Source of the DNA: JBCBDX01 sp039815825
GTDB lineage: Bacteria; Pseudomonadota; Alphaproteobacteria; Rhizobiales; Rhizobiaceae
NCBI GenBank assembly: GCA_039815825.1
Contig: JBCBYO010000009.1
Span: 41,284-105,283, forward strand
Length of the DNA: 64,000 bases
Reading direction: 5' to 3'
Positions within the stretch are counted from its first letter, which is position 1. Each line of letters opens with the position of its first letter. Below, in pieces: positions 41,998 to 51,319 of the stretch. The notes beneath the pieces were generated by a model, which saw nothing but the letters and a program-made list of their open reading frames with translations, had not been told where the DNA came from and did not search any database. The position numbers and the translations under genes are program-made.

Positions 41998-42915
41998 ATG
42001 CTTGATGAAACCGCAAAAGGCGTCTTCACAATCGCCGCCACGCCTTTCTTGCCCGATGGTGCGCTCGACTTCCAAAGTCTTGATCGATTGATCGACGCCT
42101 ATATTGAAAGAGGTGCTGACGGCCTGACGGTACTCGGCATGATGGGTGAGGCCGGCAAGTTAACGGCTGCGGAATCGATTTCAGTGGTTCAGCGCGTGAC
42201 GTCACGCAGTACCGTTCCGGTTGTCGTCGGTGTCTCTTCACCCGGATTTGCTGCCATGCGGGAATTGAGCGACAAGGCGATGGAAGCGGGCGCAGCAGGC
42301 GTCATGGTGGCGCCGCCAAAGGGGCTGAAGACGGATGCTCAAGTTACCGGCTATTTCCACAATGCGGCAGAAGCGATAGGGGACGTACCTTTCGTGTTGC
42401 AGGATTTTCCACTTGCAACGGGGGTCCAAATTTCGACCTCGGTGATATTGAAGATCGTAGAAGATTGTCCAACTTGCGTCCTCCTTAAACATGAGGATTG
42501 GCCGGGGCTGGATAAAATCTCAGCGCTGCGCGAAGCATCCGAAGCCGGATCGCGTCGCATTTCGATTTTATGCGGAAATGGCGGTATGTATCTGCTGGAA
42601 GAATTGCTCCGTGGGGCCGACGGGGCAATGACTGGATTTGGGTATCCGGAAATGATGCGACAGGTGGTAGATGCTTTTAAAGCATCCGACGTGCCTCGCG
42701 CGCGCGACATATTTGATGCCTACATGCCCATGATACGCTATGAGGCACAGCCCGGTATGGGGCTCGCGATACGGAAACACTCGCTGATGCGACAGGGCGT
42801 CATCGCACATGCAACCCTTCGCAAACCCGGCCCCAAGCTCACAAAAGCGGCAATTTCCGAAATAGACACTCTTGCCGATCGACAAAAGCGTCGCATGCAC
42901 GAGTTGGGACTTTAA
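41998..42915 (+). CDS. DapA/NanA-superfamily aldolase or dehydratase
   Basis: 305 residues, class I (Schiff-base) aldolase of the DHDPS/NAL family. The opening FTIAATPFLPDGALDFQSLDRLIDAYIERGADGLTVLGMMGE matches. Schiff-base Lys is in VLLKHEDWPGL. The usual Tyr of YxxP reads QDFPLATG, a Tyr-to-Phe change that removes the proton relay of true dihydrodipicolinate synthases. So it is unlikely to be DapA itself; a catabolic keto-acid lyase is more likely. It follows the VOC gene by 68 bases. Confidence 0.88.
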   Translation: MLDETAKGVFTIAATPFLPDGALDFQSLDRLIDAYIERGADGLTVLGMMGEAGKLTAAESISVVQRVTSRSTVPVVVGVSSPGFAAMRELSDKAMEAGAAGVMVAPPKGLKTDAQVTGYFHNAAEAIGDVPFVLQDFPLATGVQISTSVILKIVEDCPTCVLLKHEDWPGLDKISALREASEAGSRRISILCGNGGMYLLEELLRGADGAMTGFGYPEMMRQVVDAFKASDVPRARDIFDAYMPMIRYEAQPGMGLAIRKHSLMRQGVIAHATLRKPGPKLTKAAISEIDTLADRQKRRMHELGL

Positions 42916-42951
42916 AGCTAATTGCCGACTAAAGGGTGCCAGTCTTCTCGG

Positions 42952-43506
42952 TCATGCCGTGCGCGACCGCGGGTATACAAAGCCGGCGATTAACGGCGTC
43001 AGTCTCGGCATAACCACATACGTCATCAGGCAAACCTGGACCGAAACCGTCAGCAAAAGTCTAAGCGGCTGCGGCCAGTTGGGCGTAACGGCAGAAACGA
43101 TGGTGCTTAAAATCAAGATCATTGTGAAGACCACGATTATCATGACGAGCGCCATGCGGTGCGGGCTCGGTTGTGCCACCTTTGTCCCCTTGGGTGGGTC
43201 AAACCAGAACTCCAGACCGGTCATGCGTTCAAAGGTAGGATCGGCTTCAAAGAGTTGGGCCCCTTGTGCCAACATGTCAGCACGATATTCGGAGCGTTCG
43301 AACTCTTCCAATTGCTCCACACTATCGAAGCGGAAAATCTGCCGGTACACATCACCAGGATGAGCCGGCCGATGAAAGCCAACGCCAATGTAACCAGGGA
43401 ACTGAGCTGACGCGCCTTCGGACATCCGCTTAAGCCAGGCTTCATATTCTGCTTCGCGCCCCGGTTTTACCCTCTGCCGAACAACAATGGTTACGGTGTC
43501 GCTCAT
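42952..43506 (-). CDS. ABM-domain protein with C-terminal membrane helices
   Basis: 184 residues. The first 100 residues are an antibiotic-biosynthesis-monooxygenase dimeric barrel (VTIVVRQRVKPGREAEYEAWLKRM, GYIGVGFHRP, YRQIFRFDSVEQLEEFERSEYR). After a linker come two membrane segments (MALVMIIVVFTMILILSTIV and LLLTVSVQVCLMTYVVMPRL) which anchor it with the barrel facing the cytoplasm. This anchored form is known among conserved bacterial proteins, but function is not. Convergent with the DapA-like gene. Confidence 0.85.
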   Translation of the reverse strand: MSDTVTIVVRQRVKPGREAEYEAWLKRMSEGASAQFPGYIGVGFHRPAHPGDVYRQIFRFDSVEQLEEFERSEYRADMLAQGAQLFEADPTFERMTGLEFWFDPPKGTKVAQPSPHRMALVMIIVVFTMILILSTIVSAVTPNWPQPLRLLLTVSVQVCLMTYVVMPRLTPLIAGFVYPRSRTA

Positions 43507-43527
43507 GTCGCGTCCCTTTATGGATGA

Positions 43528-44721
43528 TTAGGCGAAGAGGTTATTTTGGAACAGCCACAAAGCAGCGGTCACTGCGATGATTGCCGAAGCGGGCACAATG
43601 ATGAATTTTCGGTACCAAGGTCGATCCCCAAACATGATGCCGACAAGCAGATACGCGATAGCGAAAACAACCAATTGGCTCATTTCAACCCCTAAATTGT
43701 AGGAAAAGGTCTGCAGCGCCAGTTCGGTTCCGGCAGTACCGCCCTCAACGAGGGCTGATGCAAGACCAACGCCACTGATAAGGGCAAAAAGAAATACGGT
43801 TAGAAGACGTACTAGCCGTTGGCCGCTGGCGACAATGTTTTGAACGGCAGCGACGATCACAAAAATGGCTGCAATTTGCAGAAATTGCGTGTTTGGTATC
43901 GTGAATAGACCCGTCATCGCTACCGATAACGCAGCCAAGTGACCAACAGTCATCGCGCCAATCTGCCAAAACAACAAGCGCCAGCGGGCAGAGAACAAAA
44001 AGATGGCCAAGGCAAAAAGCAGGAATTGGGGTGTAACATCAACGCGAAATAATCGCTGAAATCCGCCCTCGAGGGCCAAGAAAGTCATGTTGCGGGCGTT
44101 ACTTGCTGACATCAAGTTTCGGCGTTCGATCGGCTGACTGATCGCGCCGCCGGTTAGCAGGGCCGTGTACAGCTGATCTTCGTCGACCCCGTCGGCCATT
44201 TCTCGAACAATCAACGTCCCATACTCGCGTGCCCAGCCGATTGTGATCGGTGTTTCCCCTTCCGCCATAGTGGCCATGGCGGTGACGATGGTGTCACGTG
44301 GCAGTTCAGGATTTGGTTCGGGAACTACTTCTGCGCTTTGCAACGTGAGAACCAGATCGGTGAAACCGACCTGAAGACTGATATTGGCATCAACGTCCGA
44401 CCAACGCCGTGTCACCCGCGCGGCCAATTGCTCGTCAGAAAGGGCACGAAGGGCATCATAGTCTGCGACATTGGCTGCTTCATTGGTGTCGGCCAATCCA
44501 TCAAGATCAATACCGGCAAGCAACGCTTCAGCGTTTAGGGTCACGCGCAACGTCACCATGTCGGCGCTAACCGAGACGTCCGCAATAGCCGGTCTGACTT
44601 CGTGCGCATTCGCTATCGACCAAATCGGCAGTAAACTTAAAAGCAAGATGATGGTTGACACAATCAGTCGAGATACCACCCTTGGGGGAAGTCGGAACAG
44701 CTTTCGGAATTGGCCATGCAT
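43528..44721 (-). CDS. HupE/UreJ-like metal permease with extracytoplasmic N-domain
   Basis: 397 residues if the ATG at 44721 is used; GTG at 44679 is an alternative giving a cleaner signal peptide (LIVSTIILLLSLLPIWSIANA). A periplasmic domain of about 200 residues (HEVRPAIADVSVSADMVTLRVTLNAEALLA) is followed by six or seven helices with the HupE/UreJ-type patterns (LLFWQIGAMTVGHLAALSVAM, SYNLGVEMSQLVVFAIAYLLVG). Such proteins move nickel or cobalt. It is divergent from the DUF4198 gene, with start codons back to back at ATGCAT, and 21 bases from the ABM gene downstream. Confidence 0.85.
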   Translation of the reverse strand: MHGQFRKLFRLPPRVVSRLIVSTIILLLSLLPIWSIANAHEVRPAIADVSVSADMVTLRVTLNAEALLAGIDLDGLADTNEAANVADYDALRALSDEQLAARVTRRWSDVDANISLQVGFTDLVLTLQSAEVVPEPNPELPRDTIVTAMATMAEGETPITIGWAREYGTLIVREMADGVDEDQLYTALLTGGAISQPIERRNLMSASNARNMTFLALEGGFQRLFRVDVTPQFLLFALAIFLFSARWRLLFWQIGAMTVGHLAALSVAMTGLFTIPNTQFLQIAAIFVIVAAVQNIVASGQRLVRLLTVFLFALISGVGLASALVEGGTAGTELALQTFSYNLGVEMSQLVVFAIAYLLVGIMFGDRPWYRKFIIVPASAIIAVTAALWLFQNNLFA

Positions 44722-45573
44722 TTTCAAATCTACCCCGTGATTGCAATCCCGCTGGTCGCGATAGCGTTGCCCCTTCTGACCACGTCTGCCGATGGCCATG
44801 AATTATGGATCGACCCGACCAACTTCACCGTTTCTGCCGGTCAAGATGTTACAGCAAATCTACGGGTAGGCGAGAAGTTTTCTGGCGGTGCTTCACCCTA
44901 CATACCGACCCGTATTGAAAGGCTTGAATTGCACACGGCCTCCGGGGCCGCGACTATAAGCGGTCGGGCGGGGGATAGACCGGCAATCGATTTTAAGGCG
45001 CAAGAGGAGGGCTTGGCTATAGTCGCCTACGAGTCTGATATTTCAACCGTGCGCTATCGCGATTTTGAAAAGTTCATTGCCTTTGTGGAGCACAAGAAGT
45101 TTGACGGTGCTCTCAAGGCCCACGAAGAACGCAACCTGTCAAAAGATGATTTTGTCGAAACATATTCGCGCCATGCCAAATCATTGATCGGTATCGGCAG
45201 CGGGCGTGGAAACGACGTTTACGTCGGTATGATCACTGAGATTACGGCGTTGGATAACCCTTATACAGCCGACATCTCGCAGGGGATGCGCGTGCGTGTC
45301 ACCTACCAGGATGCACCGCGCACAAATGTGCAGGTAGAGATATATTCAAGGCCCAGCGGTGAAGGGAATGCATCGGAAAATGTGACCGTCGAGACAGTAC
45401 AAACCGACGATGAAGGGATTGCGACTATCCTCGTTGAGCGCGGCCGGGACTATATGCTGGATGCTGTTGTTCTTCGTGAACCACCTTCAGAAAGAGCCGC
45501 GATTCGTGAGGCCGTCTGGGACAGTCTATGGGCCAATCTGACCTTTTCTGTGCCTGCCGCAACTAGCCAGTAA
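44716..45573 (+). CDS. DUF4198 periplasmic metal-uptake accessory protein
   Basis: 285 residues with a signal peptide (MHFQIYPVIAIPLVAIALPL) and mature start HELWIDPTNFTVSAGQDVTANLRVGEKF, the exact DUF4198 opening. The His near the mature N-terminus is a likely metal ligand. A later block (YQDAPRTNVQVEIYSRP, TVQTDDEGIATILVERGRDYML) is an Ig-like carrier domain. DUF4198 proteins often accompany nickel or cobalt permeases, as here with the HupE-like gene. Tail-to-tail overlap of 11 bases with the SLC13-type gene. Confidence 0.88.
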   Translation: MHFQIYPVIAIPLVAIALPLLTTSADGHELWIDPTNFTVSAGQDVTANLRVGEKFSGGASPYIPTRIERLELHTASGAATISGRAGDRPAIDFKAQEEGLAIVAYESDISTVRYRDFEKFIAFVEHKKFDGALKAHEERNLSKDDFVETYSRHAKSLIGIGSGRGNDVYVGMITEITALDNPYTADISQGMRVRVTYQDAPRTNVQVEIYSRPSGEGNASENVTVETVQTDDEGIATILVERGRDYMLDAVVLREPPSERAAIREAVWDSLWANLTFSVPAATSQ

Positions 45574-47350
45574 GTGGCCATATGCGCGGAATAACCAGCA
45601 TGGCGACGGCAAAGGTAGTGGCATCGACCAGTAGGCCGACGCGCAGGAAGTCGGTGAACCGGTAGCCGCCTGCATTGTAGACCAGCGTGTTGGTCTGGTA
45701 TCCTATCGGGGTAATGAAGCTTGCTGATGCAGCGAGCATGACGGCAACCACAAATGGACGCGGGTCCAGCCCCAGCGCTGTCGCGAGCCCAATGGCTATC
45801 GGCGTCAGTATTACGGCGACAGCATTGTTGGTGACCAGCTCGGTCAAGATGGTCGTAAGAATATAGATAGCGGCCAGAGCAATAAGCGGCGAGAAATCGC
45901 GCAAAACCGGCACCAGGAAAGACACCAATATCTCAACCAATTGCGTATTCTGCATGGCCAAACCGATCGTTAGCATCGCAAAGATAAGACCCAGAATGCG
46001 CCAATCGACGGCCTGAACGGCCTCATCTGGTTCGACGCACTTTGTTGCCAGCACGATCACCGCACCAATGATAGCAAGGGCTGTGATTGGCATGAGGTTA
46101 AACGCCGCGCCCAGAAGCACCATGGCGGTTACCCCGATAGCGATAGGCGCACGCGCCCGTCGGTATCCGCGTTCGCTTGGCTCAGAGACATTGACCAGAT
46201 TATTTTCTTCGGCAAACCGTGCCAAATCTTCCGGCGCGCCTTCGATCAGCAAGGTATCGCCCACCGACAACGGTGTTGTTTCAAACCGGTCCGCCATGTT
46301 TGTACCGCCGCGGTGTAACGCGATCGGATAGATCCCGAACCGCCGCCGCAAACGCAAATGCCGAAGCGTTCGGTTGAGGATGCGCGCGCCGGGACCAATG
46401 AGTATCTCCATGATTTCAGAGCGCCGCGAATCTGTTTGCTGTACCCGCTCCATTCGCGGTGCTTCCAATTCGCCCTCTTCTTTCATGGACAAAATTTCAG
46501 CCACAGATGAGCGCAGCACAACAATGTCGCCGGGCGCGAGGATGACATCATTGAGTTCGCGTCTAAGCGACGCATCACCGCGCAGCACATCGATCACGCG
46601 CCGGTCGACCTGATTGAAAACCTGGACGTCCTTGGCGCGCACGCCAATATGTTCCGAGCCCTCCTCGATCACAGCTTGAACAATGAACCGGCGATCCCCG
46701 GATTTTGACGCGTTTGCCATTGTCTGCCGATCCGGCAGAAGTCCGCGCGCTAAAAACATCACCGTTATCCCAGCGATCGTGGCGGCAATGCCAAGGGGTG
46801 CAACTTCAAAAATGTGGAACGGCGCTAATCCGGCCTCACCCGCCACACTATCTACCAGCAGGTTCGTTGACGTTCCAATGAGTGTGCATGTGCCCCCCAA
46901 TATCGCCGCATAAGAAAGCGGGATCAGGATCTTGGATGGGGATTGGCTTGTTTCGGCCGCGATCCTGATCGCGACCGGGATCATCAACATGATCAGCGGT
47001 GTGTTGTTCATAACCGCTGACATGGCAGCAGCGGCAAACAAAAACGCAAAGAATGTCAAAGTAGGCCGTTTGCTGGCTTGCGCCGATGCGAGCCGCGCGA
47101 CCTGTTCCATTGACCCAGTGCGCAATAGGCCAGCTGAAATCACGAACATGGCTGCAATCGTGACGAGGGCGGTCGATGATAAAATCGACAGCACTTCATC
47201 CATCGAAAGAACGCCCGACAGCAAAAGCGCGGCGACACCAATCCCGGCAGTAATCTCAGGTGGTCGCCATTCCGACACGAAGCCGGCAAAAACAGCGATA
47301 ATCGTAATGCAGGTGAAAACGGCCTGCCAATTGTTCAGGAGATCACCCAT
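45563..47350 (-). CDS. SLC13-type anion transporter with two TrkA_C domains
   Basis: 595 residues. Two hydrophobic bundles of helices (TIIAVFAGFVSEWRPPEITAG through VMFLARGLLP, and ARAPIAIGVTAMVLLG to the end) carry the SLC13/DASS hairpin signatures (SAVMNNTPLIMLMIP, LIGTSTNLLVDSVAG, ELVTNNAVAVILTP, FITPIGYQTNTLVYNAGGY). Between them, residues about 220-390 hold two TrkA_C regulatory domains (HIGVRAKDVQVFNQVDRRVIDVLRG; VGDTLLIEGAPEDLARFAEE). Sulfate or dicarboxylate are usual substrates. Possibly co-transcribed with slyX, 9 bases upstream. Confidence 0.93.
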   Translation of the reverse strand: MGDLLNNWQAVFTCITIIAVFAGFVSEWRPPEITAGIGVAALLLSGVLSMDEVLSILSSTALVTIAAMFVISAGLLRTGSMEQVARLASAQASKRPTLTFFAFLFAAAAMSAVMNNTPLIMLMIPVAIRIAAETSQSPSKILIPLSYAAILGGTCTLIGTSTNLLVDSVAGEAGLAPFHIFEVAPLGIAATIAGITVMFLARGLLPDRQTMANASKSGDRRFIVQAVIEEGSEHIGVRAKDVQVFNQVDRRVIDVLRGDASLRRELNDVILAPGDIVVLRSSVAEILSMKEEGELEAPRMERVQQTDSRRSEIMEILIGPGARILNRTLRHLRLRRRFGIYPIALHRGGTNMADRFETTPLSVGDTLLIEGAPEDLARFAEENNLVNVSEPSERGYRRARAPIAIGVTAMVLLGAAFNLMPITALAIIGAVIVLATKCVEPDEAVQAVDWRILGLIFAMLTIGLAMQNTQLVEILVSFLVPVLRDFSPLIALAAIYILTTILTELVTNNAVAVILTPIAIGLATALGLDPRPFVVAVMLAASASFITPIGYQTNTLVYNAGGYRFTDFLRVGLLVDATTFAVAMLVIPRIWPLTG

Positions 47351-47359
47351 TAGGACATG

Positions 47360-47638
47360 CTACCAATGCGGCGGCTTTTCCACCGGTGTAATGTCGCGTA
47401 TTTGCATCTCGGTCACCGCTGTCCGGCGGTTCAAGATATCCAGCTTGCGCTTAAGCTCTGCGATTGTTTCACTATGTTCCGCAATCACTGAATTCAATTC
47501 TTCTATGATGTTGGCTTGATGAGCCAAAGCGATTTCCAAATCGTCCAGCCGTTCCTCGGCAGATTTTCCAGACTTCAACCCGTCCAAGTTGAGCTCCGCT
47601 TCTGATATTTCACCCGATGCATTATCATGGCCGTTCAC
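47360..47638 (-). CDS. slyX: SlyX-family protein
   Basis: 92 residues, largely one coiled coil (ERLDDLEIALAHQANIIEELNSVIAEHSETIAELKRKLDIL) and the SlyX C-terminal tag PVEKPPHW (PPHY in many homologues). Longer at the N-terminus than the 70-residue E. coli form. Function unknown in the family. It lies just upstream of the SLC13-type gene on the same strand. Confidence 0.88.
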   Translation of the reverse strand: MNGHDNASGEISEAELNLDGLKSGKSAEERLDDLEIALAHQANIIEELNSVIAEHSETIAELKRKLDILNRRTAVTEMQIRDITPVEKPPHW

Positions 47639-47761
47639 GGCTGGAAATGAAAGTGCGAACTTATTCTTGGCCGGGAAAGGCTATGATTTACGTTTCCCAC
47701 TGGATTCGCGATTTTGCCGTGCTAGGCTAAAATCGAATAATGTGGTGGGAGCATTGGCGGC

Positions 47762-49303
47762 ATGGCTTCGCTGGCAATCGAATTAACCGGAATCTCGAAG
47801 AGTTTTGGCCCGGTAAAAGCAAACCAAAATATCAATCTACCCGTCACCAAAGGCAGCATTCACGGCATTATCGGCGAGAATGGCGCGGGTAAGTCGACCC
47901 TGATGTCCATTCTTTACGGATTTTATCAGGCTGACAGCGGCACCATCAAAATCGATGGTCAACAGGTCACGATCAATACACCCAATGATGCGATCGCTTT
48001 GGGCATCGGCATGGTTCACCAGCATTTTATGTTGGTGGAGAACTTTACCGTGCTTGAAAACGTCATGCTTGGCGCAGAAGGCGCCCAACTTTTGGCCGGT
48101 GGCATTAGCCATGCGCGCGCTGAACTGAAACGACTTGAGGACGAATACGCGCTGGAGGTCGATCCCGATGCTATTATTGAGCAATTGCCGGTCGGTATTC
48201 AGCAACGCGTCGAGATATTAAAGGCGCTTTATCGCGGCGCTGAGATTTTGATTTTGGACGAGCCTACCGGCGTATTGACGCCAGCTGAGGCTGATCATCT
48301 GTTCCGCATCCTTCAGCAGCTTAAAGAACAGGGAAAAACGATAGTGCTGATCACGCACAAGCTGCGTGAAATCATGGCGGTCACTGACACTGTGTCTGTC
48401 ATGCGCCAAGGGACCATGGTGGCGACGCGCAAGACGTCCGAAACCTCGGTCGAAGAACTGGCCGAACTTATGGTCGGTCGACGCGTATTGCTTCAAGTCG
48501 ACAAAGGGCCAGCGGATCCCGGTGATGTGAAGCTCTCCGTTCAGGGCCTAACCGTCAAAGACGGCCGCGGCGTGGTGATGGTAGATAATGTGTCCTTCGA
48601 TGTGCGAGCGGGAGAAATCGTCGGCATCGCGGGCGTGGCCGGTAATGGTCAAAGCCAGCTAATCGAAGCGATTGCCGGAATTCGGCCTGCTGAAAGTGGC
48701 AAGGTGCTCTTGGATGGCCAACCCATCGGTGTGACCGGTGAAGCTGATCCAGCGCTATTGCGAAAACAAGGGCTCGCCCACGTCCCAGAAGATCGACATC
48801 ATATGGGTCTGGTGTTGGCCTTTGAAGAAAATGAAAACGCTATTCTTGGCTATCATGATGATGAGCAATATGTGAACGGCGCGATGCTCGACATCGGAGG
48901 CATACGTGACGATGCCCGTGCGAAGATCGAAAAATACGATATCCGACCACCGAACCCGCGTTTGAAAACGGCCAATTTCTCTGGCGGTAATCAGCAGAAA
49001 ATCGTTCTGGCACGTGAGATGGAACAAGACCCCAGCGTGTTGATCGTTGGCCAACCAACGCGCGGTGTTGATGTTGGCGCGATCGAGTTCATCCACAAAC
49101 GGATCATTGAGATGCGCGATGCGGGTAAGGCGGTACTTTTGGTTTCTGTAGAGCTTGATGAGATTCGCTCTTTGTCCGACCGCATCCTGGTGATGTTTGC
49201 CGGCGGTGTAGCCGGAGAGCGTGGACCTGAGGCGGCAGAGGGTGAACTGGGGCTGCTGATGGCCGGTGTTGAGGATGGTTCGGCGATGGAGGCTGCACAA
49301 TGA
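47762..49303 (+). CDS. Nucleoside-type ABC transporter ATPase (double NBD)
   Basis: 513 residues with two nucleotide-binding domains. The first has Walker A GENGAGKST, Q-loop GMVHQHFMLVENFTV, signature region LPVGIQQRVEIL and Walker B LILDEPTGVLTP. The second has the usual weaker Walker A GVAGNGQSQL, LSGGN-like FSGGNQQKIVLARE and GQPTRGVDVGA. This fits the RbsA/YufO/NupB-type family that serves BMP binding proteins. GGGAG precedes the ATG. Head of an eight-gene uptake and salvage operon running to 55611; its stop overlaps the next ATG. Confidence 0.95.
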   Translation: MASLAIELTGISKSFGPVKANQNINLPVTKGSIHGIIGENGAGKSTLMSILYGFYQADSGTIKIDGQQVTINTPNDAIALGIGMVHQHFMLVENFTVLENVMLGAEGAQLLAGGISHARAELKRLEDEYALEVDPDAIIEQLPVGIQQRVEILKALYRGAEILILDEPTGVLTPAEADHLFRILQQLKEQGKTIVLITHKLREIMAVTDTVSVMRQGTMVATRKTSETSVEELAELMVGRRVLLQVDKGPADPGDVKLSVQGLTVKDGRGVVMVDNVSFDVRAGEIVGIAGVAGNGQSQLIEAIAGIRPAESGKVLLDGQPIGVTGEADPALLRKQGLAHVPEDRHHMGLVLAFEENENAILGYHDDEQYVNGAMLDIGGIRDDARAKIEKYDIRPPNPRLKTANFSGGNQQKIVLAREMEQDPSVLIVGQPTRGVDVGAIEFIHKRIIEMRDAGKAVLLVSVELDEIRSLSDRILVMFAGGVAGERGPEAAEGELGLLMAGVEDGSAMEAAQ

Positions 49304-50163
49304 AAATGAAACGCTTGAGCATTTTGCTGCTTGGGTTGACATCGCTGACGGGTGCCGCCCAGGCGCAGACGCAGGCCACGCTTCAAGCAACGCAAGAAGG
49401 CGTCTTTTCCGCGTCCACACCTGATATAGAGGTGCAGCTGGTGCTCGGACCGGAAGTCGATGGTGCCCGCACGGCAACGATTAGTGTGCTGGAAGGCGGA
49501 GCGTCGGTTTTCCAAACTGAACGCCCCGACCTTTTCTCTATTTTCTTTGGCCCCATTGTTCATGTCGTCGAAATGGACGGCGCCAATGATGTGCCAGAAG
49601 TTTTCATATCGACCTACACTGGGGGCGCGCATTGCTGCAACGAAGTGGTGGTGTTGAGTAAAAACGGCGACAGCTGGCGTAGCGTAGACTTTGGCTACTT
49701 CGATGGGGACCCGGAAGGGCTTTATCCAGCCGACCTGAACGGTGATGGTCAGGCCGAGATTAAAACCTACGACAACCGGTTCCTTTATACGTTTGCTTCT
49801 TACGCTGGTTCTTATGCGCCGATTCAAATCCTTGGTTTCAAAGACGGCGATGTCACCGATCTAACGGCAGAAAGTGACTTTGAGTGGCAGGTACGCGCCG
49901 GTCTCGATGAGATGGGAACGATGCCTGAAGGGGGTGAAGTGCGCAATTCGTGGCTGGCAGCCCAAGCCGCTTACCTGTTGACTTTGGGAGAAGCAGATCC
50001 GCTCGCCAATGCAATTGATGCGCATGACGCCACGGTCGATTGGGGGATGATCCGGTGCACGGTCCCCGAAGTCGATTACTCCTGTCCCGAAGGCAAAAGT
50101 GAAAATATTGGCTTTGAAGCAGCGCTTACCGAATTTCTCACTGAAACCGGCTATTTGAGGTAA
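49300..50163 (+). CDS. Secreted protein of unknown function inside the nucleoside transport operon
   Basis: 287 residues with a signal peptide (MKMKRLSILLLGLTSLTGAAQAQ). It contains STYTGGAHCCNEVVVLSK, a TGGAHCC block seen in many secreted proteins of unknown role, and an Asp-rich calcium-like loop DLNGDGQAEIKTYDNRFLY (FG-GAP/dockerin-like). Two later Cys (IRCTVPEVDYSCPEG) may form a disulfide. It occupies the place where the binding protein of such operons normally lies, but it has none of the BMP motifs. Coupled to the ATPase stop and five bases before the permease. Confidence 0.8.
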   Translation: MKMKRLSILLLGLTSLTGAAQAQTQATLQATQEGVFSASTPDIEVQLVLGPEVDGARTATISVLEGGASVFQTERPDLFSIFFGPIVHVVEMDGANDVPEVFISTYTGGAHCCNEVVVLSKNGDSWRSVDFGYFDGDPEGLYPADLNGDGQAEIKTYDNRFLYTFASYAGSYAPIQILGFKDGDVTDLTAESDFEWQVRAGLDEMGTMPEGGEVRNSWLAAQAAYLLTLGEADPLANAIDAHDATVDWGMIRCTVPEVDYSCPEGKSENIGFEAALTEFLTETGYLR

Positions 50164-50167
50164 ACGG

Positions 50168-51310
50168 ATGGCTGTCCCTTATGCAAAACTTCCAGCGTGG
50201 GTTGATTATGGCCTGATTCCGCTGATCAATTTGGTGGTTGCATTTTTTGTCGCCGGATTGGTCGTGTTGCTGGTGGGCGAAAATCCATTGCGCGCTGCCA
50301 CCCTTTTGGTGCAGGGCGCCTTTGGCACCGGCGATGGCATTGGCTACACCCTCTATTACGCGACCAACTTCATCTTTACCGGTCTTTGTGTCGCCGTTGC
50401 TTTCCACTGCGGGCTCTTCAACATTGGCGGCGAAGGCCAGGCCTATGTCGGCGGCCTGGGCGTTGCGGTTGCCTGCCTGACCTTCGACAGCGTCTTCCCT
50501 TGGTGGATCAATTTGCCGCTTGCCACACTATGCGCAGCGGCCGTGGGGGCGTTATGGGCATTGATCCCGGCCTACCTGCAAGCCAAACGCGGCAGCCATA
50601 TTGTGATCACCACGATCATGTTCAACTTCATCGCCGCCTCGCTGATGGTCTGGCTTCTTGTAGACGTGCTCAAACCTGAGGGCTCCATGGCGCCGGAGAC
50701 CCGCAACTTCGCCGAAGGTGCCCACATTCCAAAATTGGGATGGATGATCGAGCTGTTCGGGTATCGTGTGCGCAATGCACCGTTCAACATAACATTCCTT
50801 TTGGCACTGGCTTCGGCGTTTGGCGTCTGGGTGCTGATCTGGCGAACCCGGCTTGGTTATGAAATCCGTACCATGGGTCACTCACCCACCGCCGCAAATT
50901 ATGCCGGTATCAATCAAACCCGCATCATCGTCATTACGATGCTGATTTCCGGCGCACTGGCGGGAATGATGGCGCTTAATCCCGTGATGGGCGCACAGGA
51001 GCGTCTGCAGTTGGATTTTGTGACGGGTGCCGGTTTTGTCGGTATCGCGGTGGCTTTGATCGGGCGATCACATCCGGCCGGCATTATCCCCGCTGCCATT
51101 TTGTTTGGTGTCCTCTACCAGGGTGGCGCAGAGATAGCGTTTGAAATGCCAAGAATTTCCCGCGACATGATTGTGATTATTCAGGGCCTGGTGATCCTTT
51201 TTGCAGGCGCCCTGGAACATATGTTCCGACCCACAATCCAGCAAATGTTCTTCGTGTTGGCCAATGCAGGCAAGCCGACATCAACAACCGACCCGGCGCC
51301 GGGCGAGTGA
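50168..51310 (+). CDS. Nucleoside ABC transporter permease 1
   Basis: 380 residues of the branched BPD_transp_2 (RbsC/NupP) permease class. Family blocks are NIGGEGQAYVGGLGVAVA (near the start of the pore domain), GSHIVITTIMFNFIAASLMVWLLV, RAVG-type TRLGYEIRTMGHSPTAANYAGI and GFVGIAVALIGRSHPAGIIPAAILFG. Eight to nine membrane segments. Pairs with the permease that follows to form the pore; length is typical for the larger NupP-type subunit. Confidence 0.94.
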   Translation: MAVPYAKLPAWVDYGLIPLINLVVAFFVAGLVVLLVGENPLRAATLLVQGAFGTGDGIGYTLYYATNFIFTGLCVAVAFHCGLFNIGGEGQAYVGGLGVAVACLTFDSVFPWWINLPLATLCAAAVGALWALIPAYLQAKRGSHIVITTIMFNFIAASLMVWLLVDVLKPEGSMAPETRNFAEGAHIPKLGWMIELFGYRVRNAPFNITFLLALASAFGVWVLIWRTRLGYEIRTMGHSPTAANYAGINQTRIIVITMLISGALAGMMALNPVMGAQERLQLDFVTGAGFVGIAVALIGRSHPAGIIPAAILFGVLYQGGAEIAFEMPRISRDMIVIIQGLVILFAGALEHMFRPTIQQMFFVLANAGKPTSTTDPAPGE

Positions 51311-51319
51311 GGGATTGAT

